Shown: one piece after another, positions 8,801-15,000 of the stretch
How the letters are laid out: each line of letters begins with the position of its first letter
Position numbering within the stretch: position 1 is the first letter of the stretch
Assembly (NCBI GenBank): GCA_963169055.1
Contig: CAUJFU010000010.1
Location: 1-15,000, forward strand
Reading direction: 5' to 3'
Length of the DNA stretch: 15,000 nucleotides
DNA from: Myxococcota bacterium
GTDB lineage: Bacteria > Myxococcota_C > UBA6777
Notes under the pieces: generated by a model
Seen by the model: the letters and a program-made list of their open reading frames with translations, nothing else
Database searches by the model: none
What the model was told of the DNA's origin: nothing
Program-made: the position numbers and the translations under genes

Positions 8801-8948
8801 CCACCACGGTATCCACTTCGGTTTGCGTGACACCGTCTTTTTCAATGGATTTCAGGATCTTGCTGGATTCACCTTGGCTCAGTACGCCGTTTTTCAGAGC
8901 TTGTTGAAGCTGTTGGCGGACGACGCTTGGATCGTTTTTGATGGGCAT
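5853..8948 (-). CDS. Large protein with C-terminal EDR1-type transglutaminase-like domain
   Basis: 1031 residues. The C-terminal 175 residues match the transglutaminase-like (papain-fold) domain seen in EDR1/CTR1-type proteins: GVCRHQ with C941, GYHIWAEV with H977 and LSDQTW with D993 form the expected Cys-His-Asp set. Members cleave or form amide bonds, or have lost activity; all three residues are present here. Residues about 757-830 look like an SH3/Tudor-type barrel (VGDKIDMEWYDP, then a strand-turn-strand ending TDIRRANN). The first 650 or so residues are mostly helical, soluble and unrecognised, beginning with a small helical segment. No signal peptide or membrane segment is visible, so the protein is cytoplasmic or exported by a route not readable here. 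The start is ATG at 8948, preceded by GGAGAT; an earlier in-frame start at 9035 has no ribosome site and an arginine-rich, unconvincing extension. It lies 202 bp after the Pls-like gene on the same strand. Substrate unknown. Confidence 0.93.
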   Translation of the reverse strand: MPIKNDPSVVRQQLQQALKNGVLSQGESSKILKSIEKDGVTQTEVDTVVETLKQALGDGISGTKLDTSTASRRATVNQLLGQLDNKQPLSVEGRERARTGSVSWLDLMVQQNSFTGAIEPLAEKSFARGVVGVEDDGSLALDNTLLKMDTQPASAQLNEALWSLTKSGQMQSVPADRLGALQEKLVQVMQTQLSVEQEAPGKYRRFTAATAAAGALADTAEKWDGKTIDAVLAQAKTAPAPLMQALLLRGLEKATLSDTQKATLAEIKKPDQSEKLLETFDKLRTENLQIDWKKVDGETAQFGLNALTFAKNEAAVENITNGMKTWKELNNDYSKPWDGEEVGHMSRILEGYVEKYPQSSFVYGTFATDAPKEIANITNARVVESLTPALDANPPKFGTFPLTKDQATFVKTLLPNLQDKAAAERLERSLQQAGALFSNQLPSSWGTPTSPSQPMPPAAFEMFKEAVAPYQEQAGGAATGKLDYADFQKNFTTQVKDLHTQLKPRLSELSATPPRWGTTQLSTEAAQYVKGLLQENLRSSMSIDNIGRALEVVSKHHGGPIQGDSLTQLRNIISDYKAEWPDRTTFDFNKLERIASYKVQGKEVPLCTINGKPVGLAEFYNKVGLDVRTAVKADTLRHPWQADRIGVRGREAVEILDVVAEQTLRGEGPVAALRKQFPNATVEVLATGQDGGHQQFIYQVQNNGRQQLFAQGSDGAIQPYNGRTEPALFRATIGKEGEINVQVPQSIDGRRYVLQTNYGVGDKIDMEWYDPRGSTVAEEGKPFESNHRVLQAEILSFDANGNYTVRYTPPNATEPTTKTVPLTDIRRANNPHYFKPISSYYSDVTINVNTDPALKEFLQNAQPIIDRYLPQDGSLVGLSADQLAKRQKECISALMDYTSHTVKYPSDKGSSDANSQGYHKLLEDNHRVPLGELVKLGRGVCRHQCILEHLLLQQAGIDSRLASGAANTSSGGFRGYHIWAEVSLADGSRFLSDQTWSDPTVPLWDGAYSTDKRRIEMYDRTARYDSNMVLE

Positions 8949-8954
8949 CGGTTG

Positions 8955-8960
8955 ATCTCC
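8955..8960 (-). promoter_or_regulatory. Ribosome binding site of the transglutaminase-like gene
   Basis: GGAGAT on the minus strand, six bases before the ATG at 8948 (eight from the GGAG core). It argues for this start and against the longer frame opening at 9035. Confidence 0.7.
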
Positions 8961-8971
8961 GTTCGGTAGGG

Positions 8972-8986
8972 GGCGCATCATGCGCC
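8972..8986. promoter_or_regulatory. 15-bp palindrome upstream of the transglutaminase-like gene
   Basis: GGCGCAT and ATGCGCC flank a single central base, 24 bp upstream of the ATG at 8948. A one-base loop makes a stable hairpin unlikely, so a protein-binding dyad is the better guess. Further upstream on the minus strand GATAAT (9021-9016) resembles a -10 box, but I find no good -35 partner. The rest of the gap 8949-9150 holds only the tandem repeat at the synthetase stop. Confidence 0.3.
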
Positions 8987-9118
8987 TTGATCGGGTTGTA
9001 CAAAAGCAACGCGAAATTATCGAAGGATCGCGCAAAGAGTTGTCCCTTTTGCGTCTGCGCCCAACTTCTTCCCATCAACCCTTGTTTAGCGTTTGGACAG
9101 AAGCGGCGTTTGGGGGAG

Positions 9119-9159
9119 GGGTAGGGAGGATTTAAGCGGGTAGGGAGGATTTAAGCGGG
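9119..9159. repeat. 19-bp-period tandem repeat spanning the stop codon of the Pls-like gene
   Basis: GGGTAGGGAGGATTTAAGCGGG occurs at 9119-9140 and 9138-9159, sharing three bases, so the period is 19 bp. On the minus strand the gene's TAA (9153-9151) lies in the upstream copy and a second TAA (9134-9132) lies in the duplicate, in a different frame. As at the neighbouring gene, a CTCCCT core follows the stop on the coding strand. Confidence 0.8.
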
Positions 9160-12100
9160 GACGTTTTCTGCGGGGATGCCACGGTAGTGGTGGTTCGGTA
9201 AGAAGGTTTCGCTTTTCATAATCAGCGAAAGATCAGCGAGGCTAGAGCAGTCGCCCATTTCTGAGGAATACAGAACGCAGGCTTCGTTTCCAACGGTGCA
9301 ATCGGAGCCGATACGGACTTCGCCGAGTTTCATCACGCGATCTTCGAAGAGGTGAGTTTGTAAGAATCCTTCGACGCAGGTGTAATCCCCAATCGTTGTG
9401 AGATCGGCTTCCATGACGACACCTCCAAAGATACAAACCGCTTTGCCGATTTGGGTTCCTTTGGTGCGGTACCACCAAGCCATGAGGGGGGTTCCTCCGA
9501 AAGCCTCGCCAAAGCTCGACATGATGAAAAGTTCGATCTCGTAGGCGACTTCGGAGCGCCACATCCAATAAGTCCAAAAGAAGCGCTCGCCGCTTTTGTA
9601 GCGACCGATCAAAAGCCACTTGGCCGCGACAGGCAACATCAAGGTCGCGAAGGTCGAGGCGAGCATGATCAGGGGAAACAGCAGAAAGAAGGCAGCCAGC
9701 GAGACGCCCAAGTAGGCGAGGACGCTGATCTTGAGCGTGATCCAAAAGAGCATCTCGGGGAGCGTTCCAGGCGTGACCATCTTGAAATAGTTGAAGATGC
9801 CGCGTGCGATGATCAGGTGTTTGGGGGGATGCCACGTCAGTGCATCAGGAGGTGTATGACGAATGCGACGAGGAAGTCGCATCGGAGGAGAACCCAACCA
9901 GTCGCTTCCGACTTCCATTTTGTCGGGGGCGATCGAGAGAACACCGACGAGGCAACCATTTTCCACACGTGGCGTGGTGATCGGGATGTGTGCGGCGTTG
10001 GCGATGAAACAGCGATCTCCGATCTGAACTTCTCCCAAGGTGATCAAACCGCGATGGATCACGGGAGCGCCGATATAACAAGCGTCTGCGATCATCACTC
10101 CGTCACCAATCGAGATCAGATCAGGCTGCCATCCCCGAGCATCCGAGATCTCCGAGTTCTTCCCAACCTTCATGCCCAACCAACGGCAAGCGTAGGGCAT
10201 CAGCATGGTTTCGGTGACGCCGCGAGTTCCGCCCGGATCGACAAACAAGTGCATCAGACGCGCTGTAAACCAGCGTTTGACGTATTCTCGGCTGTTGATC
10301 GCGTACGTTCCAGCGACGGCGCGGCCCGTGAGCAGCCACTTTGCGGCGATGATCGATGCAAGCAACAGAGAAAAGCGCAGCGTTGAAAACAACAAGGCGG
10401 CAGGGAGCAAAATCCAGAGGTTGAGCGCCAACACTGCGCCCGTTGTGTACTGTAGAGCCAATAGCGCAGCGAATTCAATCAAGTAAGGGACGCTGCGGAT
10501 TAACTGAAAGACGTAAGAGTAGGCGGATTGCCAAAAGAAGACACTCAGGCGATCTTGGAAACGTCCCCAACCCGCCTCGGGACGGGTTTGTTGGTCGTGT
10601 TGGTTGAGCAGCGTGGTCAGGTTGGTGGGTTCTTGAATCGGTGCGGCAGGAGAGCCACGCCATTCCGAAGAGGGCGGACAGACGGTGTTTTCGATCAAGC
10701 AAGAAAGCGGATGCAAGCGAGAGCCTTGTTCCATCCGCGCTCCGCCGCGTACGATGGCTTGCGAACCGACAAACGCATGCGCGCCGATATGGATGCGCCG
10801 CAGTTTGAGGATACCGCGCTCGAATGCGTGGGTGCGAAGGTTCGCACCATCCGAGAGCGTGGCTCCATCTTCGATGGTGAGCAGGTCTGGCTCATGTAGC
10901 GGAATGCCGATGTATACGTCTTTTCCGATCTTTGCCCCCAAGATACGATAAAAGAACGGCGCAAAAGGCGTCCCCACAAAAGATTCGGCCAAGGCACGCG
11001 CAGGACCCATCAGGGTTTTATGAATCCACCAACGGAAATATCCCCAACTCCAAACAGGATAATCTCCTTCTTCAAATCGCCCGACGAGCACCCACTTGAC
11101 AAAGAGCGCCCAGAACACGCCACCGACAAAGAACAGCGCAGGCAAGAGCAAGAAGAACGCGATCGCGGCCCCAACCCAAAGCAGCGGGCTGACGGAGGGG
11201 ATTTGGGCGGGCGAGGCGGTATAGGTTTGTTTGGTCAGATGAAAGGCGGTGTAGAGGCTGCCAAAGAAGAAGATCGATCCAGCAAATATTCCTGTCAGCA
11301 TCAGGGCCAATTGCGAAGTGGCCACTGCCAAAAACTTGGTGTAGGCCACGCGATGGGGTTTGGGTAGGGCTTGGGAACGTGTGTGGATGGAAGCGTCGGT
11401 GGAAGGCTCTTGGTTTGGAGCGGTTTGGGGGCGCAAGGCTTGTTGACGCTCGCGCAAGCGCAGAAGTAATTTGCGAACATTTTCATGTTGATAGAGATCG
11501 CGGATGCTGAGGATCGAGAGTTCAGCGTCTTGGCGGCAACGTGAGATGACTTGGGCGGCAAGAACGGAGTTTCCGCCCCAATCAAAGAAGGAGTCTTCGA
11601 GGCCGATCGGCTGTTGTAGGACGCTGCGCCAGATATGGTGAAGACGTTGTTCTGTCGAAGCGCCCTCTGCGAGGGGAGAATCCCAAGAGGTGTCGGCGGC
11701 CTCGTGGCTCAAAGCTGTACAAGCAGAAAAGGCGGGTAGTGCGCGGCGATCGACTTTTCCGCTGTTCATGCGTGGGATGGCGGTGGGGGCGAGCGAGACG
11801 ACCTGCGTCGGGATCATGTAGGAGGGCATCTTTTCGCGCAAAGGAGCCAACAGCATTTGGATCGAAAAGGGAGAAGGTTGTTCTTGGATCAAAAATGCCA
11901 CGAGATGAGGGGCGCCTGTCTCGTCTTGCTGGACGGTGACGATCGCACCCTCGCAATGGTGGTTCAGATCGTTTGCGCGAGCAAGCGCTTGGATGATGTG
12001 TGTTTCGATCTCTTCGAGTTCTACGCGGTATCCGCGAATCTTCACTTGCGAGTCGATCCGCCCTAAGTAGAGCAACTTGCCTTGATCATTGAGTCGGACA

Positions 12101-13359
12101 AGGTCGCCTGTTCGATAGTAGCGAACGCCGTTTTGAGTAAAGAATTTTTCTTTGTTTAGATCGGGGCGTTTCAAATAGCCCAACAAAGAGACGCCGGGGC
12201 CTCCGACGCACAGCTCGCCTTCTTGGCCGTTTGGGACTTTTTGAAGCTGGGCATCCATGACGGCGATCTCGTAGCGTGGGAGGGGGCCGCCGATGGTGAC
12301 GGGTTCGTGGGGTTGGCACCATGTAAAGGTGCAGACCACGGAACACTCGGTCGGTCCGTAGCCGTTCATCAAGCGTCTGTGTGGAGCCGCCCATTTTTCG
12401 ATGATATCTGCGCGTGCGGCTTCTCCACCAAAAATCAACAAGCGTAAGGCGGGCAGTTCTTCTTTGGCCATCACGCCGAGCAAAGTCGGGACGGTGGAGA
12501 AAGCGGAGATCTCCATCTCTCGGAGTTTGTGGGGGAGTTCGTCTACGGCGCGCATGGTGTCTTGTGTGCCGATCACCAAGGTTCCGCCTGCGGAAAAGGC
12601 CATCCAGATCTCTTCGAGGGAGGCGTCAAACGCTGTAGAAAAGCCTTGAAGTACACGATCTTGTTCGCTCATGTCGTAGAGATCGATGATCGCTTGAACG
12701 AATGTCATCACGTTGATGTGAGAGATGCAAACGCCCTTGGGACGGCCAGTTGTGCCAGAAGTGTAGATGATATAACAGAGGTCTTGGGGATTTCCGCGTT
12801 GTTGTCGGATCTGCCAGATATCGTCTTGGGTGACTTGGGTGGCTTGCAGCAACAACTCTTGGATTTCAAGGGGTTCGCTCGGGCTGTTTTGTAGGCGTTG
12901 AAGCAGTGGTTGGTGCGTGATCACCAAGCGGGCTTCGGCATCTTCGAGCGTAAACAGGATACGTTCTTCGGGAAACTCGACGTCGATCGGGAGATAAGCT
13001 CCCCCTGCCTTGAGGATACCGAGCATCGCGATATAAAGCTCGATGCTTCGGGGCAGATAAAGTCCGACGATCTCGTTGGCTTTGATCCCGCGTTCTTTCA
13101 ACAGGACTGCGATGGCATCGGCTTTTTCATTGAGTTGTCGGTAGGTGAGTTGTTGTCGTTTTTCAAAAAACTCGACAGCCACGTTGTCGGGGGTGATGCG
13201 GACTTGGCGCTCAAAGACTTCGTGTAAGAGGGTGGGTTGCGCGAGGGCAGCAAGAGTGTGCGCAGAAAGAGCAGCGGGTGTTTCTCGGGTTCCTGCGTGG
13301 AGAGTGTCTTCGTTTAGAACGAAAGCCTCGATGGAATCGCTGGAACGGTTATTTCTCAT
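9151..13359 (-). CDS. Membrane NRPS of the epsilon-poly-lysine synthetase (Pls) type
   Basis: 1402 residues: adenylation, carrier, then a membrane C-terminal half; no condensation or thioesterase domain. Adenylation motifs: YTSGTTGRPKGV (199-210), NGYGPTE (332-338), YRTGDL (415-420), GRIDSQVKIRGYRVE (433-447) and catalytic K535 in NSGKVDRRALP. The carrier motif DWGGNS places the phosphopantetheine serine at S598. After a linker come about six membrane segments in pairs (near 674-706, 724-757, 950-1010, 1208-1250) alternating with three hexapeptide left-handed beta-helix units beginning near 804, 1058 and 1297 (compare LGAKIGK, LGMKVGK, KGTQIGK). This is the layout of Streptomyces Pls (about 1319 residues), where the tandem C-terminal units make the isopeptide bonds. 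Pocket residues by GrsA numbering read D-A-E-S-I-G-G-V-V-K, close to the lysine code as I recall it (DAESIGSVCK). ATG at 13359 has GAGAT 5 nt upstream; a TTG at 13377 has none. Family assignment is firm, lysine specificity inferred. Confidence 0.96.
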   Translation of the reverse strand: MRNNRSSDSIEAFVLNEDTLHAGTRETPAALSAHTLAALAQPTLLHEVFERQVRITPDNVAVEFFEKRQQLTYRQLNEKADAIAVLLKERGIKANEIVGLYLPRSIELYIAMLGILKAGGAYLPIDVEFPEERILFTLEDAEARLVITHQPLLQRLQNSPSEPLEIQELLLQATQVTQDDIWQIRQQRGNPQDLCYIIYTSGTTGRPKGVCISHINVMTFVQAIIDLYDMSEQDRVLQGFSTAFDASLEEIWMAFSAGGTLVIGTQDTMRAVDELPHKLREMEISAFSTVPTLLGVMAKEELPALRLLIFGGEAARADIIEKWAAPHRRLMNGYGPTECSVVCTFTWCQPHEPVTIGGPLPRYEIAVMDAQLQKVPNGQEGELCVGGPGVSLLGYLKRPDLNKEKFFTQNGVRYYRTGDLVRLNDQGKLLYLGRIDSQVKIRGYRVELEEIETHIIQALARANDLNHHCEGAIVTVQQDETGAPHLVAFLIQEQPSPFSIQMLLAPLREKMPSYMIPTQVVSLAPTAIPRMNSGKVDRRALPAFSACTALSHEAADTSWDSPLAEGASTEQRLHHIWRSVLQQPIGLEDSFFDWGGNSVLAAQVISRCRQDAELSILSIRDLYQHENVRKLLLRLRERQQALRPQTAPNQEPSTDASIHTRSQALPKPHRVAYTKFLAVATSQLALMLTGIFAGSIFFFGSLYTAFHLTKQTYTASPAQIPSVSPLLWVGAAIAFFLLLPALFFVGGVFWALFVKWVLVGRFEEGDYPVWSWGYFRWWIHKTLMGPARALAESFVGTPFAPFFYRILGAKIGKDVYIGIPLHEPDLLTIEDGATLSDGANLRTHAFERGILKLRRIHIGAHAFVGSQAIVRGGARMEQGSRLHPLSCLIENTVCPPSSEWRGSPAAPIQEPTNLTTLLNQHDQQTRPEAGWGRFQDRLSVFFWQSAYSYVFQLIRSVPYLIEFAALLALQYTTGAVLALNLWILLPAALLFSTLRFSLLLASIIAAKWLLTGRAVAGTYAINSREYVKRWFTARLMHLFVDPGGTRGVTETMLMPYACRWLGMKVGKNSEISDARGWQPDLISIGDGVMIADACYIGAPVIHRGLITLGEVQIGDRCFIANAAHIPITTPRVENGCLVGVLSIAPDKMEVGSDWLGSPPMRLPRRIRHTPPDALTWHPPKHLIIARGIFNYFKMVTPGTLPEMLFWITLKISVLAYLGVSLAAFFLLFPLIMLASTFATLMLPVAAKWLLIGRYKSGERFFWTYWMWRSEVAYEIELFIMSSFGEAFGGTPLMAWWYRTKGTQIGKAVCIFGGVVMEADLTTIGDYTCVEGFLQTHLFEDRVMKLGEVRIGSDCTVGNEACVLYSSEMGDCSSLADLSLIMKSETFLPNHHYRGIPAENVPA

Positions 13360-13454
13360 GGCTTTATCTCGACGCAAGTGGTAAAGAATGCACGGGCTTG
13401 TGCGGGGAAAGGGCGAAACAAGCGTACGTCTTGTTGGGTGCGTTGTGCCTCCAT
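13356..13454 (-). CDS. Possible 32-residue leader ORF overlapping the Pls-like start
   Basis: A short ORF begins with ATG at 13454 and ends with TGA at 13356, so its stop overlaps the synthetase ATG as ATGA, the classic translational-coupling arrangement. A GAGA seven bases before its ATG could serve as a weak ribosome site. The peptide (begins MEAQRTQQDV, ends FFTTCVEIKP) has no recognised motif. The same frame stays open far upstream, but that part is a shadow of the cysteine-rich gene. Coding status is uncertain; the ATGA overlap is the only real support. The remainder of 13455-13632 holds no other convincing gene and only a weak inverted repeat at 13507-13534 (TTGTTGG/CCAACAA). Confidence 0.25.
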   Translation of the reverse strand: MEAQRTQQDVRLFRPFPAQARAFFTTCVEIKP

Positions 13455-13632
13455 GGCGGTCTCTCGTCCTTTTCTGTCGGGCGCCTTGCGGGGAAAAGCG
13501 TTGTGTTTGTTGGAGGTGATGCGAACCCCAACAAGCCGCTCGCTTTTCAACACGCTAAAAGACGTATGGGGTCGCGTGCTTATTCTGTTCTTTCTTTTTT
13601 CTGTGGCATGAGAGTGATTTTCGGTGCGGTGG

Positions 13633-15000
13633 CTAGGGCTTGCGGCGGAGGTGGAGAAGCAGAAAGAATAAAAGACCGAACCACAAGACGGGTTGGTGAA
13701 AGGGAGCGCTTTGGCATCCGCAGCCTGTATTGGGGGTGACACAAACCATCGCACAGTTGTTGCCTTCGACATCGCATTCTTCGCGCTGTTCCTCGACAGG
13801 GCAGGGCAGGGTGGGAGCGGGCGTTTTGCAGGCGTTGTTTTGACAAGATTGTCCGTTTGGACAGGCGCAATCGGTGGGGCAAGAGCCGCAATGTTCGCCT
13901 TTGTCGGCCTCGCATTTTCCATCTCCGCAGGTTTGGGTGGGGATGGGTTGGCAAGTGTTGTTTTGACAAGATTGGCCGCTTGGACAGGCGCAATCGGCGA
14001 AGCAAGAGCCGCAGTGTTCGCCTTTGTCAGCTTCGCATGTTCCGTTGCCACAAGAGCCTGCGGCAACACAAGCACCTGCTTGACAATTGAGGCCGTTTTG
14101 ACAAGCGCAATCGGCGGGGCAAGTGGCGCAGTCTTCGCCTTTGTCGGCTTGGCAGGTCTTGTTGCCGCAATCGAGGGCGGCGCTGGCACACATGCCTTGC
14201 CCTGTAAAGGGGTTGATGTTGCGGCATTCGCTGCCTTGTGGGCAGGGAACTTGTGTACTGCAACCGCAATAAAAGCTGTTCGCGCCTTGGATGATACAAC
14301 CTCCGCCTGATTTGCATTGGCCGGTGATTCGGGGGTTACAGCGTTCGTTGCAGATGCCGTCTCGTGGGGAGTTGCTGCTTGCGACGCAGTCAGCTTCGGG
14401 CTTGCAGTCTTCGATATAGGCGTTGCAAGTGTCGCCGACCGCACGGGTTTTGACATTGGGTCCCGGTCGGCAAACGCAGGCTTGGCTTTGTCCTGTGCAG
14501 CCTTTGCTGCTGGAAAAGTCAAGGCACAAAAAGTCTTTTTCACACGGGTAGTTGTCAGGTTTGGGCGCGCAAGCACCGTAGGAACCGCCAAAGATCTGGC
14601 TAAGGATCGCGGTGTTGCAAAAGCCTGTGGTGCAGTCGCCATCTTTTTGACAGAGGCAGTGGTTGCCTACGCGGGGGATCTGGAAGCATTGGCCGCCGCT
14701 TGTGCAGACGCCGTTGTTGCAGGATTCAGGGAAGCAGACATTGCTCCCCGCGCCGAGAGAAAAACACTGAGTGCCTTGGGAGCATTGGCCGTTGTTGCAG
14801 GGAGCGCCCGGGGTGCTGGGGAGTCCTGAGTGGGGAGGAGCATTGGCACCGCAAAGTTGAAGGCAGGCTTTGTTGCCATTTTGGAGTTCGAGGCAGTTGT
14901 AACCGGGGCCGCAGGGCTTTTTGTCTGTGCAGATATCGAAGTATTTTCCACCGCCCGGGATACGGCAGTTTCCGCTTTCGCAGCGTTGGGTGGGGGGACA
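13633..15000 (-). CDS. Cysteine-rich surface protein with MYXO-CTERM-like tail (5' end outside the window)
   Basis: 455 residues are visible. The frame is open without a stop to base 15000, so the N-terminus and any signal peptide are missing; a TTG codon at 14529 should not be taken as the start. Cysteines recur every few residues, often as C-x-N-G-x-C, as in disulphide-rich secreted proteins. Near the C-terminus three 34-residue modules follow each other (repeat entry at 13828-14169). The tail is NTGCGC (visible residues 424-429), a short spacer, a hydrophobic segment (about 438-451) and RRKP. This is the MYXO-CTERM layout: a Cys-containing motif, one membrane helix and a basic end, processed by myxosortase and used for surface anchoring in Myxococcota. 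The basic cluster is short (two Arg, one Lys) and the helix only about 14 residues, so the match is good but not perfect. It lies 273 bp upstream of the Pls-like gene on the same strand. Ligand or function unknown. Confidence 0.9.
   Translation of the reverse strand, partial: CPPTQRCESGNCRIPGGGKYFDICTDKKPCGPGYNCLELQNGNKACLQLCGANAPPHSGLPSTPGAPCNNGQCSQGTQCFSLGAGSNVCFPESCNNGVCTSGGQCFQIPRVGNHCLCQKDGDCTTGFCNTAILSQIFGGSYGACAPKPDNYPCEKDFLCLDFSSSKGCTGQSQACVCRPGPNVKTRAVGDTCNAYIEDCKPEADCVASSNSPRDGICNERCNPRITGQCKSGGGCIIQGANSFYCGCSTQVPCPQGSECRNINPFTGQGMCASAALDCGNKTCQADKGEDCATCPADCACQNGLNCQAGACVAAGSCGNGTCEADKGEHCGSCFADCACPSGQSCQNNTCQPIPTQTCGDGKCEADKGEHCGSCPTDCACPNGQSCQNNACKTPAPTLPCPVEEQREECDVEGNNCAMVCVTPNTGCGCQSAPFHQPVLWFGLLFFLLLHLRRKP
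13828..14169 (-). repeat. Three tandem 34-residue, eight-cysteine modules
   Basis: The modules lie at 14068-14169, 13951-14052 and 13828-13929, 39 and 41 codons apart. Each has cysteines at module positions 1, 6, 14, 17, 21, 23, 29 and 34, and shares CGxxxC, ADKGE, the C-x2-C-x3-C-x-C core and a final Asn/Ala-rich Cys. The DNA copies are also similar, suggesting fairly recent internal duplication. The shape differs from the common CGDG...EECDDGN myxobacterial repeat. Confidence 0.85.

Noticed and set aside
9119-9159. CRISPR-like repeats near the synthetase stop
   Set aside because: Only two units with a 19-bp period and overlapping ends, no spacers and no cas genes; this is a simple tandem duplication.
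9451-10386. 311-codon plus-strand open frame
   Set aside because: It is antisense to the beta-helix units of the synthetase, has a low-complexity charged translation and no domain; a shadow of a long conserved gene.
13507-13534. Inverted repeat TTGTTGG/CCAACAA as a terminator of the cysteine-rich gene
   Set aside because: Fourteen-base loop, seven-base stem and no U-run; too weak to call.
13693-14310. 205-codon plus-strand open frame rich in Ala, Gly, Val and Phe
   Set aside because: Complement of the cysteine-rich modules; its apparent repeats simply mirror the real protein repeats.
13633-14529. Reading the cysteine-rich gene as a complete 298-residue protein starting at 14529
   Set aside because: That start is a TTG inside a frame that stays open to base 15000 with the same cysteine-rich pattern, so the gene is truncated by the window edge, not short.
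13455-14642. Long open frame on the minus strand, alanine/threonine/lysine-rich (up to 428 codons when joined to the leader ORF)
   Set aside because: It overlaps the cysteine-rich gene in a shifted frame on the same strand. Frequent TGC/GGC codons of the real gene create Ala/Pro-rich, stop-free shadow frames. No ribosome site or recognisable domain; only its last 32 codons are considered separately.

Overview
The window looks like chromosomal DNA of a Myxococcota-type (former Deltaproteobacteria) bacterium of intermediate GC content. The strongest taxonomic hint is the protein running off the right edge. It is very cysteine-rich and ends in GCGC, a hydrophobic stretch and an Arg pair, which is the layout of the MYXO-CTERM sorting signal. 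The large outer-membrane-type protein and the long multidomain proteins fit that assignment, but it is an inference from gene content, not a marker-gene placement.

Layout. (1) 1-210: no convincing gene; a short direct repeat and a REP-like palindrome. (2) 211-3270, minus: a 1019-residue protein with an N-terminal SEC-C zinc motif, a long helical/TPR-like body, a coiled coil and a HEPN-like C-terminus (R-x4-H). (3) 3271-3480: divergent control region with a perfect 7-7-7 dyad. (4) 3481-5775, plus: a 764-residue exported, probable outer-membrane barrel protein with a Lys/Glu charge-block insert. (5) 5853-8948, minus: a 1031-residue protein ending in an EDR1/CTR1-type transglutaminase-like (papain-fold) domain with a visible Cys-His-Asp set. 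(6) 9151-13359, minus: a 1402-residue single-module NRPS with adenylation domain, carrier domain and a membrane-embedded C-terminal half of three tandem left-handed beta-helix units. This is the architecture of the epsilon-poly-L-lysine synthetase (Pls) family, and its binding-pocket residues read by eye as a lysine-like code. (7) 13360-13632: leader region with a possible 32-codon ORF overlapping the NRPS start by ATGA. (8) 13633-15000, minus: 3' part of the cysteine-rich MYXO-CTERM protein; its start lies outside the window.

How they may work together. The last three large genes lie head to tail on the minus strand (cysteine-rich surface protein, Pls-like synthetase, transglutaminase-like protein), with gaps of 273 and 202 bp. 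They could be one loose transcription unit or separately promoted neighbours. The most interesting reading is a cell-envelope system: a membrane synthetase that activates and polymerises a basic amino acid, next to a thiol enzyme of a fold that often acts on amide or isopeptide bonds. The sequence supports each part, but the functional link is a hypothesis. The genes for the synthetase and the transglutaminase-like protein both carry short tandem duplications covering their stop codons, a shared 3'-end oddity.
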